Assembly: GCA_041389495.1 (NCBI GenBank)
Contig: JAWKRT010000007.1
Coordinates: 52,539-116,538, forward strand
Reading direction: 5' to 3'
Length of the DNA: 64,000 nucleotides
Origin: Myxococcota bacterium
GTDB taxonomy: Bacteria; Myxococcota_A; UBA9160; UBA4427
Part shown: positions 50,887-59,851 of the stretch, one piece after another
Position numbering within the stretch: the stretch's first letter is position 1
Layout of the letters: every line of letters starts with the position of its first letter
Translations under genes and position numbers: made by a program
Notes under the pieces: model-generated
What the model was told of the DNA's origin: nothing
The model's input: only the letters and a program-made list of their open reading frames with translations
Database searches by the model: none

Positions 50887-52166
50887 GCGACGCGCGCGTC
50901 GTCGTGACGGGCATCGGCGTCGTGGCGCCGAACGCGAACGGCAAGGACGCGTTCGCGCGGGCGCTGCGCGAAGGGCGCTCGGGCCTCGCCTACCAGGCGG
51001 CGATGGAGGAGCACGGCTTCGCGTGCCGCGTCGCCGGCGTGCCGCAGGGCGTCGACGCGCTCGCCGAGGCGACGTTCGACCCCGACGAGCTGCTCGCGAT
51101 GAACATGAGCCATCGCTATGCGAGCCTCGCGGCCGTCGAGGCGTGGCTCGACGCCGGCCTCGCGCGCCCGGCGCGCGACGACGACCGCGTCGACTGGGAC
51201 ACGGGCGCCATCCTCGGCACGGGCATCGGCGGCATGGACACGACCGCCGAGCGCGTCGTGCCGTTCACGAACGCCGGCAAGATCCGGCGGCTCGGCTCGA
51301 CCGCCGTCGAGCAGGTGATGGCGAGCGGCATCTCGGCGCGCGTCTCGGGCCAGCTCGCGCTCGGCAACCAGGTGACGACGAACTCGAGCGCGTGCAGCAC
51401 GGGCACCGAGGCCATCGCGATGGGCGCCGAGCGCATCCGCCGCGGCCAGGCCGTGCGCATGCTCTGCGGCGGCGCCGAGGCGGCGAGCCCGTACATCTGG
51501 GCCGGCTTCGACGCGATGCGCGTGCTGTGCCGCGACTTCAACGACGCGCCCGAGAAGGCGTCGCGGCCGATGTCGGCCTCGGCCGGCGGCTTCATCCCCG
51601 GCTCGGGCGCGGGCGTCGTGATGCTCGAGAGCCTCGCGTCCGCGCGCGCGCGCGGCGCGCGCGTCTACGCCGAGGTGCTCGGCTCCGCGATCAACTGCGG
51701 CGGCCACCGCGGCGGCGGAAGCATGACCGCGCCGAACCCCGAGAGCGTCGTGCGCTGCGTGCAGGGCGCGCTCGCCGACGCGCGCGTCGAGCCTGGCGAA
51801 GTCGACCTGATCAGCGGCCATCTCACCGCGACCGGCGCCGACCCGCGCGAGGTCGCGTCCTGGGCGAAGGCGCTCGGCCGCTCCGCCTCGGACTTCCCGA
51901 CGCTCGTCGCGACGAAGTCGCTGATCGGCCACGCGCTCGGCGCGGCCGGCGCGATCGAGTCCGTCGCGGCGCTGCTCATGCTCGACGGCGGCTTCGCGCA
52001 CCCGTCGATCAACTGCGAGGACGTGCACCCGGAGATCGCCGCCTTCGACGGCGCCATCCCGCACGCGCTCCGCGAGCTGCCCGAGCTGCGCACGGTCGTG
52101 AAGGCCGGCTTCGGCTTCGGCGACGTCAACGCCTGCCTCGTCCTCCGGAAGTGGACGGGCGAGTAG
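50883..52166 (+). CDS. fabF: 3-oxoacyl-[ACP] synthase I/II-like (FabB/FabF-type)
   Basis: A 427-residue ketosynthase. Cys-His-His triad: C171 in NSSACSTGTEAIAMGAERI, H313 in SGHLTATGADP and H350 in SLIGHALGAAGAIESV. The N-terminus VVVTGIGVVAPNANGKDAFA is typical. The active site T-G-T-x-x-G-D motif appears as T-A-T-G-A-D. It elongates acyl-ACP with malonyl-ACP. ATG in the fabZ stop. Sequence cannot separate FabB from FabF function; together with FabA a FabB-like role in unsaturated elongation is possible. A 51-base gap follows before the ACP. Confidence 0.92.
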   Translation: MSDARVVVTGIGVVAPNANGKDAFARALREGRSGLAYQAAMEEHGFACRVAGVPQGVDALAEATFDPDELLAMNMSHRYASLAAVEAWLDAGLARPARDDDRVDWDTGAILGTGIGGMDTTAERVVPFTNAGKIRRLGSTAVEQVMASGISARVSGQLALGNQVTTNSSACSTGTEAIAMGAERIRRGQAVRMLCGGAEAASPYIWAGFDAMRVLCRDFNDAPEKASRPMSASAGGFIPGSGAGVVMLESLASARARGARVYAEVLGSAINCGGHRGGGSMTAPNPESVVRCVQGALADARVEPGEVDLISGHLTATGADPREVASWAKALGRSASDFPTLVATKSLIGHALGAAGAIESVAALLMLDGGFAHPSINCEDVHPEIAAFDGAIPHALRELPELRTVVKAGFGFGDVNACLVLRKWTGE

Positions 52167-52217
52167 GCGCGGCAACGAACGATCGTACCCGACGGTACCC
52201 AACAGGAGGATCGAGCA

Positions 52218-52463
52218 ATGGATCAGGCCGAGGTCATGCAGCGCGTCGTGAAGATCCTGACGCCGTGGGCCAAGAACGAGGAGGCGCTCGCGAACGCGGG
52301 CATGGACACGAGCATCCTCGACGACCTCAAGGTCAACTCGGCGCGCCTCGTCGACGTCGTGATCGCCTTCGAGGACGAGTTCGACATCGAGATCGCGGAC
52401 GAGGACGTCGACTCGGTGAACACGGTCGGCGACGCCGTCACGCTCATCACGTCGAAGCTCTAG
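52218..52463 (+). CDS. acpP: Acyl carrier protein of the fatty-acid operon
   Basis: An 81-residue acidic four-helix carrier. The attachment serine is S41 in D-L-K-V-N-S-A-R-L-V-D-V-V; the usual D-S-L is N-S-A here, so the Leu after Ser, a conserved contact, is replaced by Ala. The rest (AFEDEFDIEIADEDVDSV) is ACP-typical. ATG at 52218 has the strongest ribosome binding site in the operon, AGGAGG eight to nine bases upstream, which fits the high demand for ACP. It lies between the ketosynthase and acyltransferase genes. Confidence 0.9.
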   Translation: MDQAEVMQRVVKILTPWAKNEEALANAGMDTSILDDLKVNSARLVDVVIAFEDEFDIEIADEDVDSVNTVGDAVTLITSKL

Positions 52464-52562
52464 CGGAAGCGCATGGCCGCGGCGGCGGCCCGCGTCCGCG
52501 CGCCGCGAGGCGCGCGGATCGGCGCGGACGCGCGGAGTGCCAACGGGGGCGGAGCACGCTCG

Positions 52563-53351
52563 ATGGGCGGGATCTCGCAGACAGCGGTCGCGCGTTCGAC
52601 GTCGCGCGAGGCGCAGCAGATGCGCCGCCGGCACGCCGTGCAACGCGCGCTCGTGGCGGCGATCGCGCCGCTGTGGATCCCGCTCGCGATCGTCTACTTC
52701 CGCTTCGTCCGCGGCTACCGCATCCGCGACCTCGCGCGCGTGCGCGCCGACTACGCGCGCCTGCGCGCCGAGAGCCGGCGTCCGCTCCTCGTCTGCGCGA
52801 ACCACCTGACGCTGATCGACTCGTTCATCGTCGGGTGGGCGCTGCGCAGCCCGTGGGGCTATCTGCGCGACTTCGACTCGTTCCCCTGGAACACGCCCGA
52901 GCGCACGAACTTCGCCGGCACGCGCCTCCACTCGGTGCTCGTCTACCTCGCGAAGTGCATCCCGATCACGCGCGGCGGGCGGCGCGAGGACACGGGCGCG
53001 GTGCTCGACCGCGTCGCGTACCTGCTCGAGCGCGGCGAGGTGGCGCTGCTCTTCCCGGAAGGCGGGCGGAGCCGCACGGGTCGCGTCGAGGTCGACGCCG
53101 GCGGCGCGTGGGGCGTCGGGCGCGTGGTCGGCGCGACGGCGGACTGCCGCGTCCTCTGCGTCTACCTGCGCGGCGACGCGCAGGCGACGTGGAGCGCGTT
53201 CCCGGCGAAGGGCGACGTGTTCTCGATCGCGCTCGCGTGCATCGAGCCGAAGTCGGACGAGCGCGGCGCGCGCCGCTCGCGCGACCTCGCCGGGCAGATC
53301 GTCGCGAAGCTCGCGGCGATGGAGCGGGAGTACCTCGATGATCGGCAATGA
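52563..53351 (+). CDS. 1-acyl-sn-glycerol-3-phosphate acyltransferase-like (PlsC/LPLAT family)
   Basis: A 262-residue membrane-associated acyltransferase. N-terminal hydrophobic helix LVAAIAPLWIPLAIVYFRF. H-x4-D catalytic motif in CANHLTLIDSFIVGW; acceptor-binding motif F-P-E-G-G-R-S-R-T-G. Both are diagnostic of LPLATs. I choose ATG at 52563; an in-frame ATG at 52473 adds 30 Ala/Arg/Gly residues that look non-coding. It overlaps the phosphopantetheinyl transferase gene by 14 bases. In this operon it probably moves the finished acyl chain from ACP to a glycerophosphate or other lipid acceptor. Confidence 0.85.
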   Translation: MGGISQTAVARSTSREAQQMRRRHAVQRALVAAIAPLWIPLAIVYFRFVRGYRIRDLARVRADYARLRAESRRPLLVCANHLTLIDSFIVGWALRSPWGYLRDFDSFPWNTPERTNFAGTRLHSVLVYLAKCIPITRGGRREDTGAVLDRVAYLLERGEVALLFPEGGRSRTGRVEVDAGGAWGVGRVVGATADCRVLCVYLRGDAQATWSAFPAKGDVFSIALACIEPKSDERGARRSRDLAGQIVAKLAAMEREYLDDRQ

Positions 53352-54003
53352 CGTCGTCGACCTGCTCGATCCCGAGTCGCGCCCCGAGACGCTCCACCCG
53401 CGCTTCGACACGCGCGTGTTCACGGCGGCCGAGCGCGCGGCGCTCGCCGCGCACGAGCCCGCGCGCGCCGCGCGTCTGCGCTGGAAGCTCTGGGCCGCGA
53501 AGGAGGCCGCCTACAAGCTCGCGCGCAAGCGCAGCGCCGCGACCGTCTTCTCGCCGACGCGCTTCGAGATCGCCGCGCCCGAGGCCGCTGCGGACGCGAG
53601 CGAGCTCGTCGTGACGCACGAGGGTTCGCGCCACCGCGTCGTCTTCGCCGAGACGGACGGCGCGCTGCACGCGGTGGCGACCGACCTGCGGCCGGCGCGC
53701 GGCGCGGTGCTCACCGGGTGGCGGCGGCTCGCGCTCGGCGACCTCGACGCCGCCGATCCCGAAGCGCCGGGCCGCGCCGTGCGCGCGCTCGTCTGCGAGC
53801 AGGTCGCGCCGCGCCTCGGCGTGCGCGCCGACGAGCTCGAGGTGCGACGCCGCGGCCGCATCCCGTACCTCTGCCTGCGCGGCGAGCCGCTCGACGCCGA
53901 CCTCTCGCTCTCGCACCACGGCGAGTGGCTCGGGTTCGCGTGCGAGCTCGCGCCCGGGACGGCGGCGGGCGGCGCACCCGCGCCGGCCGGAGGCGAGCGA
54001 TGA
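53338..54003 (+). CDS. 4'-phosphopantetheinyl transferase family protein
   Basis: A 221-residue Sfp-superfamily enzyme that converts apo-ACP to holo-ACP using CoA. The first metal-binding motif G-N-D-V-V-D-L opens the protein and W-A-A-K-E-A-A-Y-K forms the second; both are the standard Mg/CoA sites. Additional beta strands (VLTGWRRLALGD) and the C-terminal LSLSHHGEWLGFAC suggest the fused two-half arrangement. ATG at 53338 inside the plsC-like gene; stop overlaps the carboxylase start in ATGA. Activation of the operon's own ACP (and perhaps the ACP at 35656) is the likely role. Confidence 0.88.
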   Translation: MIGNDVVDLLDPESRPETLHPRFDTRVFTAAERAALAAHEPARAARLRWKLWAAKEAAYKLARKRSAATVFSPTRFEIAAPEAAADASELVVTHEGSRHRVVFAETDGALHAVATDLRPARGAVLTGWRRLALGDLDAADPEAPGRAVRALVCEQVAPRLGVRADELEVRRRGRIPYLCLRGEPLDADLSLSHHGEWLGFACELAPGTAAGGAPAPAGGER

Positions 54004-57000
54004 GCGCCGAGCGCCGCGTGCTGCGACGCCTCGCCATCGTGAACCGCGGCGAGGCGGCCATGCGCTGCATCCGCGCGGTGAAGGCGCTGCGCGAGCTCGA
54101 GGGCGCTCGGCTCGACGCGATTGCGCTCTACACCGACGCCGACCGCGACGCGCCGTTCGTGCGCCACGCCGACCACGCGCTGCGGCTCGAGTCGCCGCGC
54201 GGCGCGGTCGCCGCCTATCTCGACCACGACGGGCTCGTCGAGGCGCTGCGCGCGACGCGCGCCGACGCGGTCTGGCCGGGCTGGGGGTTCGTCGCCGAGG
54301 ACGCGGAGTTCGTCGAGCGGCTGCGCGAAGCCGGCATCGCCTTCCTCGGGCCGAGCCCCGAGGCGATGCGCGCGGTCGGCGACAAGATCGCCGCGAAGCA
54401 GCTCGCCGAGCGCGCGGGCGTTCCCGTCTCGCGCTGGAACGGCGGCCCGCTCGCCGACGCCGACGAGGCGCGCCGCGAGGCCGACGCGATCGGCTACCCG
54501 ATCGTGCTGAAGGCATCGGCCGGCGGCGGCGGCCGCGGCATCCGCATGATCGCGAAGGGCGACGAGATCGCGGCCGCGTTCGCGTCGGCGTCGTCCGAGG
54601 CGCTCGCGGCCTTCGGCGACGGACGGCTCTTCCTCGAGGAGCGCGTCGTCGGCGGGCGGCACATCGAGGTGCAGATCGCGGCCGACCTCTACGGCCACGT
54701 CTTCGCGCTCGGCTCGCGCGACTGCTCGGTGCAGCGCCGCCACCAGAAGGTGCTCGAGGAGGCGCCGCCGCCGCACATGGCGCCCGAGCTGCGCGCGCGC
54801 GTCGAGGCGTCGGCCGTGAACATCGCGCGCGAGGTCGGCTACGCGGGCGTCGGCACCGTCGAGTTCCTCGTCGCCGGCGATCGCTTCGTGTTCCTCGAGG
54901 TGAACCCGCGGCTGCAGGTCGAGCACGGCATCACCGAGATGCTGATCGGGCTCGACCTCGTGCAGCTGCAGATCCGCATCGCGCGCGGCGAGTCGCTCGC
55001 CGGTCTCGCGGTGAGCGAGCGCGGCGTGGCGATCGAGGCGCGCGTGTGCGCCGAGGACCCCGACCAGGGCTTCATCCCGTCGCCCGGTCGCATCGCGTGC
55101 TTCAACCCGATGGTGGGCTCGGGCGTGCGCGTCGACACCGGCGTCGCGGCGGGCACGACGGTGCCGGCCGACTTCGACTCGCTCGTGGCGAAGGTGATCG
55201 CGACGGGCGACACGCGCGAGGAGGCGCGCGCGCGGCTCGCGTGCGCGCTGCGCGACTTCGAGCTCGTCGTCGAGGGCGGCGCGACGAACAAGGGCTACCT
55301 GCTCGAGATGCTCGCGTCGCGCGACTACCGCGAGGGCGGCGTCGACACGGCGTGGCTCGACCGCTGGTCGCAGGCGCGCGAGGCGAGCGCGGCCGGCGCC
55401 GACATCGCGCTCGTGGCCGCCGGCATCCTCGCCTACCAGCGCCAGCGCGGGCTCGCGCGGCTCAACTTCTACGCCGATCCGACGTCGCTCTCCGCGCAGC
55501 TCGTGCCGCCCTCGCAGGGCCGGCAGATCGACCTGAGCCACGGCGCGGACACGTACCGGCTCGACGTCTACGCGATCGGCTCGTGGCGCTATCGCGTGCA
55601 CCTCGACGGCCGCGCCATCACGGCCGCGATGAGCGAGGAGGGCTCGCACTCGGCGCGCCTCGTCATCGACGACCGCGTGCACCGCGTGCTCTACGACGCG
55701 ACCGAGGTCGGGCTCCGCATCGAGCTCGACGGTCACCCGCACCGCTTCGGCTGGCAGACGCTCGGCCAGGTGCGCAGCTCGACGCCGGCGATGGTGGTCG
55801 CGATCCACGTGCAGCCGGGCGACCGCGTCGAGGCGGGGCAGCGGCTCGGCCTCGTCGAGGCCATGAAGATGGAGATCGGCTTCGAGGCGCCGGTCTCGGG
55901 CACGGTGACGGAGGTGATCGCGCGCCCCGGCCAGAAGGTCGCGGCGGGCGAGCTGCTGCTCGCGATCGATCCCGGCGACGAGAGCGCCGACGGCGGGTCG
56001 CCCGCCGAGCGCCTCGCGCTGCCCGCGCAGGACGATCCGCTCGCGCTGCTCTTCCGCGGCGCGAGCGCCGGCGCCGGCGGCCTCGGCGGGGCGGACCTCA
56101 CGGGCGCGGCCGCGGCCGAGGCCGCGCTTCGGCGCAAGGCGCTCGAGACCGTGCGCGACGAGATCCGCCGCGTGCTGCTCGGCTACGACGCGAACCCCGA
56201 GCGCACGCGCAGCCTGATCGACTTCCTCGAGGCCGAGCTGCCCGACGAGCTTCCCGTCGACTTCCTGCGCGGGCTCGCCGCGCTGCGCCGCGAGCTCCCG
56301 CTCTTCGCGGACGTCGAGCGGCTCTTCATCCGCTCGCCGCGCGCGTCGGTGTCGGGCGAGCTCGGGCCGTCGAACAACGCGCGGCTCCGCGTGTACCTGC
56401 GGCGCATGCGCGCGGCGGGGAGCGGCATCGCCGAGGAGTTCCTCGAGCTGCTGCGCGCCGCGCTGCGCCACTACGACATTCCCGACCTCGAGCACTCCGA
56501 CCCGCTCGAGCGCGCCGTGCTGCGCATGCTCGCGACGCAGCAGGGCCCGACGCTGCGGCGCGACCTCGTGCGCGCGCTCGTCTCGATGCTGACGCGGCTC
56601 GCCGCGCGCGTGGATCTGACGAACGACTCGCGGCTCGAGGCGGCGCTCGGCCTGATCGGCGGGATGCGCGGTCTCGTCCCGGACGCGCTCGCCGACGCCG
56701 CGATCGACGCGCGCTACTCGATCTTCGAAGGCCCGCGGATGGAGAAGCGCATCGAGCCGAGCAGCAAGGAGCTCGAGGCGTGGCTCTCGTCGGCGGAGAG
56801 CCGGCCGACGCTGCCCGCCGATCACGTGCTCTACGAGCTCGCCGTCGCGCCGCAGACGATCTTCCAGCGCGTCGGACGCTGGCTCGATTCACCCGACCCG
56901 GCGCGCCGCGACATCGCGCTCGCCGCGCACCTGCAGCGACGCTATGCGAGCGACACGGCGCTCGAGCGCGGCGCGCTGCTCGGCAACGGCGCGAGCGTGC

Positions 57001-59609
57001 AGTGGGTGCGCGCGGGCGAGCGCGGCGTCGTGCTCGCGACCGTGTGCAACGAGAAGGACGCGCCGGGCTGCGCGCGCACGCTCGTCGAGACCGCGGGCGA
57101 GTGGCACCGCGACGGCGAGGCCGTCGCGGCGATCGAGCTCGTGATCCCGGGCGTCGAGGCCGAGCGGACGGGCGAGGTGGCGGCCGCGATCGCGGACGTC
57201 GTCGCGGCGCAGCGCGTGGCGCCGCGCTTCACGATCGAGCTGCACACGGACGAGGGCGAGGTGGCGTGCCGGACGTACGAGCTCGTGCTCGGCGGCATGG
57301 AGCACGCGGCGCGCTACTGCGACGTCCACCCCGAGATCGCCGAGCGCATCGACCTGCAGCGCCTGTCGGCCTTCGACCTCGAGCGCATGCCCGGCGAGGA
57401 GGGCATCTACGCGTTCCACGGTCGCAGCCGCGACGTGCCGGGTGACGAGCGCATCTTCGTGCTCGCCGACGTGCCCGGGCGCTTCCCGCACGCGGGCCGC
57501 GAGGCGGAGCCCTACATCGCGAACTTCGAGCGCGCGTTCCACCGCGCGACGAGCCGCCTGCGCGGCGCGCTGCAGGAGCGCGACCCGCGGCGCAACCTGC
57601 AGTGGAACCGGATCGCGCTCTACGTCGGCGCGGCCATCCAGCTCGACGCCGACACCGCCGCCTCGCTCGCGCACCGGCTCGCGCCGGCGACGCGGCACCT
57701 CGGGCTCGAGAAGCTGCTCGTGCGGCTCAACCTGTTCGACCCGAGCGACGCCGAGCGCCCGCCGCGCCCGGTCGAGCTCGTGTTCACCGACCCGACCGGC
57801 CACCAGATGGAGATCAACTGGCGGCCCCCGCACCGCGCTCCGCTCCACCCGGCGCAGGACTACGAGCGCAAGGTCGCGCTCGCCCGCAGCCGGGGGCTCG
57901 TCTACCCGTACGAGATCGTCCGCATGCTCACGAGCGACGATGCGCGCGCCGTGGGCGCGGACTTCGCGGACGGCGACGTGCGCGTCGCGCTGCCGAAGGG
58001 GACGTTCGAGGAGTACGACGTCACGACGGGCGGGCGGATCGCGATGTCCGTCGACGGCCGCGAGTACGGCAGCAACCGCTCGGGCATCGTGTTCGGGATC
58101 ATCACGACGCCGACGCCGAAGGTGCCCGAGGGCATGCAGCGCGTGCTCGTGCTGTCCGACCCGACGGCGGGCATGGGCGCGCTCTCCGCGCCCGAGTGCG
58201 ACCGCATCGTCGCCGCGATCGACCTGGCCGAGCGGCGCGGGCTGCCCGTCGAGTGGGTGCCCGTCTCGTCGGGCGCGAAGATCGCGATGGACAGCGGCAC
58301 CGAGAACCTCGACGCCACCGCGCGCGTCGTCCGCCGCATCGTCACGTTCACGCAGGGCGGCGGCGAGATCCACGTGATCGTGCAGGGCGTCAACGTCGGC
58401 GCGCAGAGCTACTTCGACGCGCTCGCCACGATGCTCATGCACACGCGCGGCGTGCTGATCATGACGCCCGGCGCGTCGATGGTGCTGACGGGGCGCGCGG
58501 CGCTCGAGGCGTCGGGCGCGGTGTCGGCCGAGGACGAGGTCGCGATCGGCGGCTTCGAGCGCATCATGGGGCCGAACGGCGAGGGCCAGTACTACGCGCG
58601 CAACCTCGCCGACGCGTACCGCACGCTCTACGACTACTACGACGTGAGCTACGTGGTGCCCGGCGAGTCGCGCCCGCGGCGCGCCGCGACGAGCGACCCC
58701 GCCGCGCGCTCGGTCTGCGACTTCCCGCTCGAGGGCGCCGACGCGCAGGGCTTCGCGACGGTCGGCGAGATCTTCGACGCGAGCGCGAACCCGGGCCGCA
58801 AGAAGCCCTTCCCGATGCGCGCCGTGATGCGCGCGCTGCTCGACCAGGACGCCGGCGCGATCGAGCGCTGGCGGCAGCTCACGGGCGGCGAGACGGCGGT
58901 CGTCTGGGACGCGCACCTCGGCGGCTTCCCGGTGACGCTGATCGGCATCGAGAGCCACACGCTCCCGCGCGACGGCTATCGCCCGCTCGACGGCCCCGAG
59001 AGCTGGACGGGCGGCACGCTCTTCCCGCACTCGTCCAAGAAGGTCGCCCGCGCGATCAACGCGGCGAGCGGCAACCGGCCCGTCGTGGTGCTCGCGAACC
59101 TGTCGGGCTTCGACGGCTCGCCCGAGAGCCTGCGCAAGCTGCAGCTCGAGTACGGGGCGGAGATCGCGCGCGCGGTGGTGAACTTCGAGGGCCCGATCCT
59201 CTTCCTCGTCGTCTCGCGCTACCACGGCGGCGCGTACGTCGTGTTCTCGCAGGAGCTGAACGAGGGGCTCGAGGCGTCCGCGCTCACGGGCTCCTACGCG
59301 TCGGTGATCGGCGGAAGCGCCGCGGCGGCGGTCGTGTTCGCGCGCGACGTGCGCGCGCGCGCGTCGGCCGACCCGCGCGTCGCCGAGGCGCGCCGACGCC
59401 TGCGCCAGCGCTGGTCGGCCGACGCGCAGGCCGCCTTCGACCAGCTGCTCGACGACGTCACGCTCGAGCACCAGTCCGCCCTCGCGCAGGAGTTCGACGC
59501 CGTGCACAGCGTCGAGCGGGCGCGCGACGTCGGCTCGATCGGCGCGATCTACGACGCGTCCGACATGCGCGCGCGCCTGATCGAGCGCCTCGAAGCCGCG
59601 CTCGGCTGA
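54000..59609 (+). CDS. Single-chain multidomain acetyl/acyl-CoA carboxylase (BC-BCCP-central-CT)
   Basis: A 1,869-residue enzyme making malonyl-CoA (or a related acyl-malonate). Biotin carboxylase, residues about 5-460: IVLKASAGGGGRGIRMI, EVNPRLQVEHGITEM. Linker, then a BCCP module at about 590-660 with biotin lysine K623 in V-E-A-M-K-M-E-I. A helical central region of about 660 residues carries no catalytic motifs. Carboxyltransferase from about 1,280 to the end: LVYPYEIVRMLTSDDARA, VFGIITTPTPKVPEGMQRVL and VPVSSGAKIAMDSG, then IMGPNGEGQYYARNLADAYR. Domain order and the central region parallel eukaryotic ACC, unlike the four-subunit bacterial enzyme. ATG at 54000 in the PPTase stop. Last gene of the fatty-acid operon. 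Confidence 0.92.
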   Translation: MSAERRVLRRLAIVNRGEAAMRCIRAVKALRELEGARLDAIALYTDADRDAPFVRHADHALRLESPRGAVAAYLDHDGLVEALRATRADAVWPGWGFVAEDAEFVERLREAGIAFLGPSPEAMRAVGDKIAAKQLAERAGVPVSRWNGGPLADADEARREADAIGYPIVLKASAGGGGRGIRMIAKGDEIAAAFASASSEALAAFGDGRLFLEERVVGGRHIEVQIAADLYGHVFALGSRDCSVQRRHQKVLEEAPPPHMAPELRARVEASAVNIAREVGYAGVGTVEFLVAGDRFVFLEVNPRLQVEHGITEMLIGLDLVQLQIRIARGESLAGLAVSERGVAIEARVCAEDPDQGFIPSPGRIACFNPMVGSGVRVDTGVAAGTTVPADFDSLVAKVIATGDTREEARARLACALRDFELVVEGGATNKGYLLEMLASRDYREGGVDTAWLDRWSQAREASAAGADIALVAAGILAYQRQRGLARLNFYADPTSLSAQLVPPSQGRQIDLSHGADTYRLDVYAIGSWRYRVHLDGRAITAAMSEEGSHSARLVIDDRVHRVLYDATEVGLRIELDGHPHRFGWQTLGQVRSSTPAMVVAIHVQPGDRVEAGQRLGLVEAMKMEIGFEAPVSGTVTEVIARPGQKVAAGELLLAIDPGDESADGGSPAERLALPAQDDPLALLFRGASAGAGGLGGADLTGAAAAEAALRRKALETVRDEIRRVLLGYDANPERTRSLIDFLEAELPDELPVDFLRGLAALRRELPLFADVERLFIRSPRASVSGELGPSNNARLRVYLRRMRAAGSGIAEEFLELLRAALRHYDIPDLEHSDPLERAVLRMLATQQGPTLRRDLVRALVSMLTRLAARVDLTNDSRLEAALGLIGGMRGLVPDALADAAIDARYSIFEGPRMEKRIEPSSKELEAWLSSAESRPTLPADHVLYELAVAPQTIFQRVGRWLDSPDPARRDIALAAHLQRRYASDTALERGALLGNGASVQWVRAGERGVVLATVCNEKDAPGCARTLVETAGEWHRDGEAVAAIELVIPGVEAERTGEVAAAIADVVAAQRVAPRFTIELHTDEGEVACRTYELVLGGMEHAARYCDVHPEIAERIDLQRLSAFDLERMPGEEGIYAFHGRSRDVPGDERIFVLADVPGRFPHAGREAEPYIANFERAFHRATSRLRGALQERDPRRNLQWNRIALYVGAAIQLDADTAASLAHRLAPATRHLGLEKLLVRLNLFDPSDAERPPRPVELVFTDPTGHQMEINWRPPHRAPLHPAQDYERKVALARSRGLVYPYEIVRMLTSDDARAVGADFADGDVRVALPKGTFEEYDVTTGGRIAMSVDGREYGSNRSGIVFGIITTPTPKVPEGMQRVLVLSDPTAGMGALSAPECDRIVAAIDLAERRGLPVEWVPVSSGAKIAMDSGTENLDATARVVRRIVTFTQGGGEIHVIVQGVNVGAQSYFDALATMLMHTRGVLIMTPGASMVLTGRAALEASGAVSAEDEVAIGGFERIMGPNGEGQYYARNLADAYRTLYDYYDVSYVVPGESRPRRAATSDPAARSVCDFPLEGADAQGFATVGEIFDASANPGRKKPFPMRAVMRALLDQDAGAIERWRQLTGGETAVVWDAHLGGFPVTLIGIESHTLPRDGYRPLDGPESWTGGTLFPHSSKKVARAINAASGNRPVVVLANLSGFDGSPESLRKLQLEYGAEIARAVVNFEGPILFLVVSRYHGGAYVVFSQELNEGLEASALTGSYASVIGGSAAAAVVFARDVRARASADPRVAEARRRLRQRWSADAQAAFDQLLDDVTLEHQSALAQEFDAVHSVERARDVGSIGAIYDASDMRARLIERLEAALG

Positions 59610-59851
59610 GCGCGCCCGGCGGGCTCGCGGGCCGCTCGCGCTCCCCGAGCGCGCGCGACGGCCCGGGCCGCCCTCCCGCTCCGGCGTTCCGCCGAGCGGT
59701 GCGCGCGCGGCGCGAGCCCGCCGCTCCCGCGCGGCATCGAAGCGCCCCGATGGCGCGCCCCTCCCCCGTTCAGACCCGCCGTTCCGCTGCCGATGAACGC
59801 CCGGTCGCTCGCCGGCCGCTCCGCGAGCCGTCGAACGCATCGGGGGGTCGC

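Noticed and set aside
47139..53351. A polyketide synthase or aryl-polyene cluster reading of the fab operon
   Set aside because: All ketosynthases are single-domain with FabH or FabF triads, and FabI and FabA are fatty-acid specific; there is no chain-length-factor partner, no ammonia-lyase and no modular PKS.
59610..59851. Possible terminator (7-bp CGCGCTC/GAGCGCG hairpin at 59637-59653) after the carboxylase gene
   Set aside because: No T-run follows and short GC hairpins are frequent by chance in this composition; no other feature seen in this gap.
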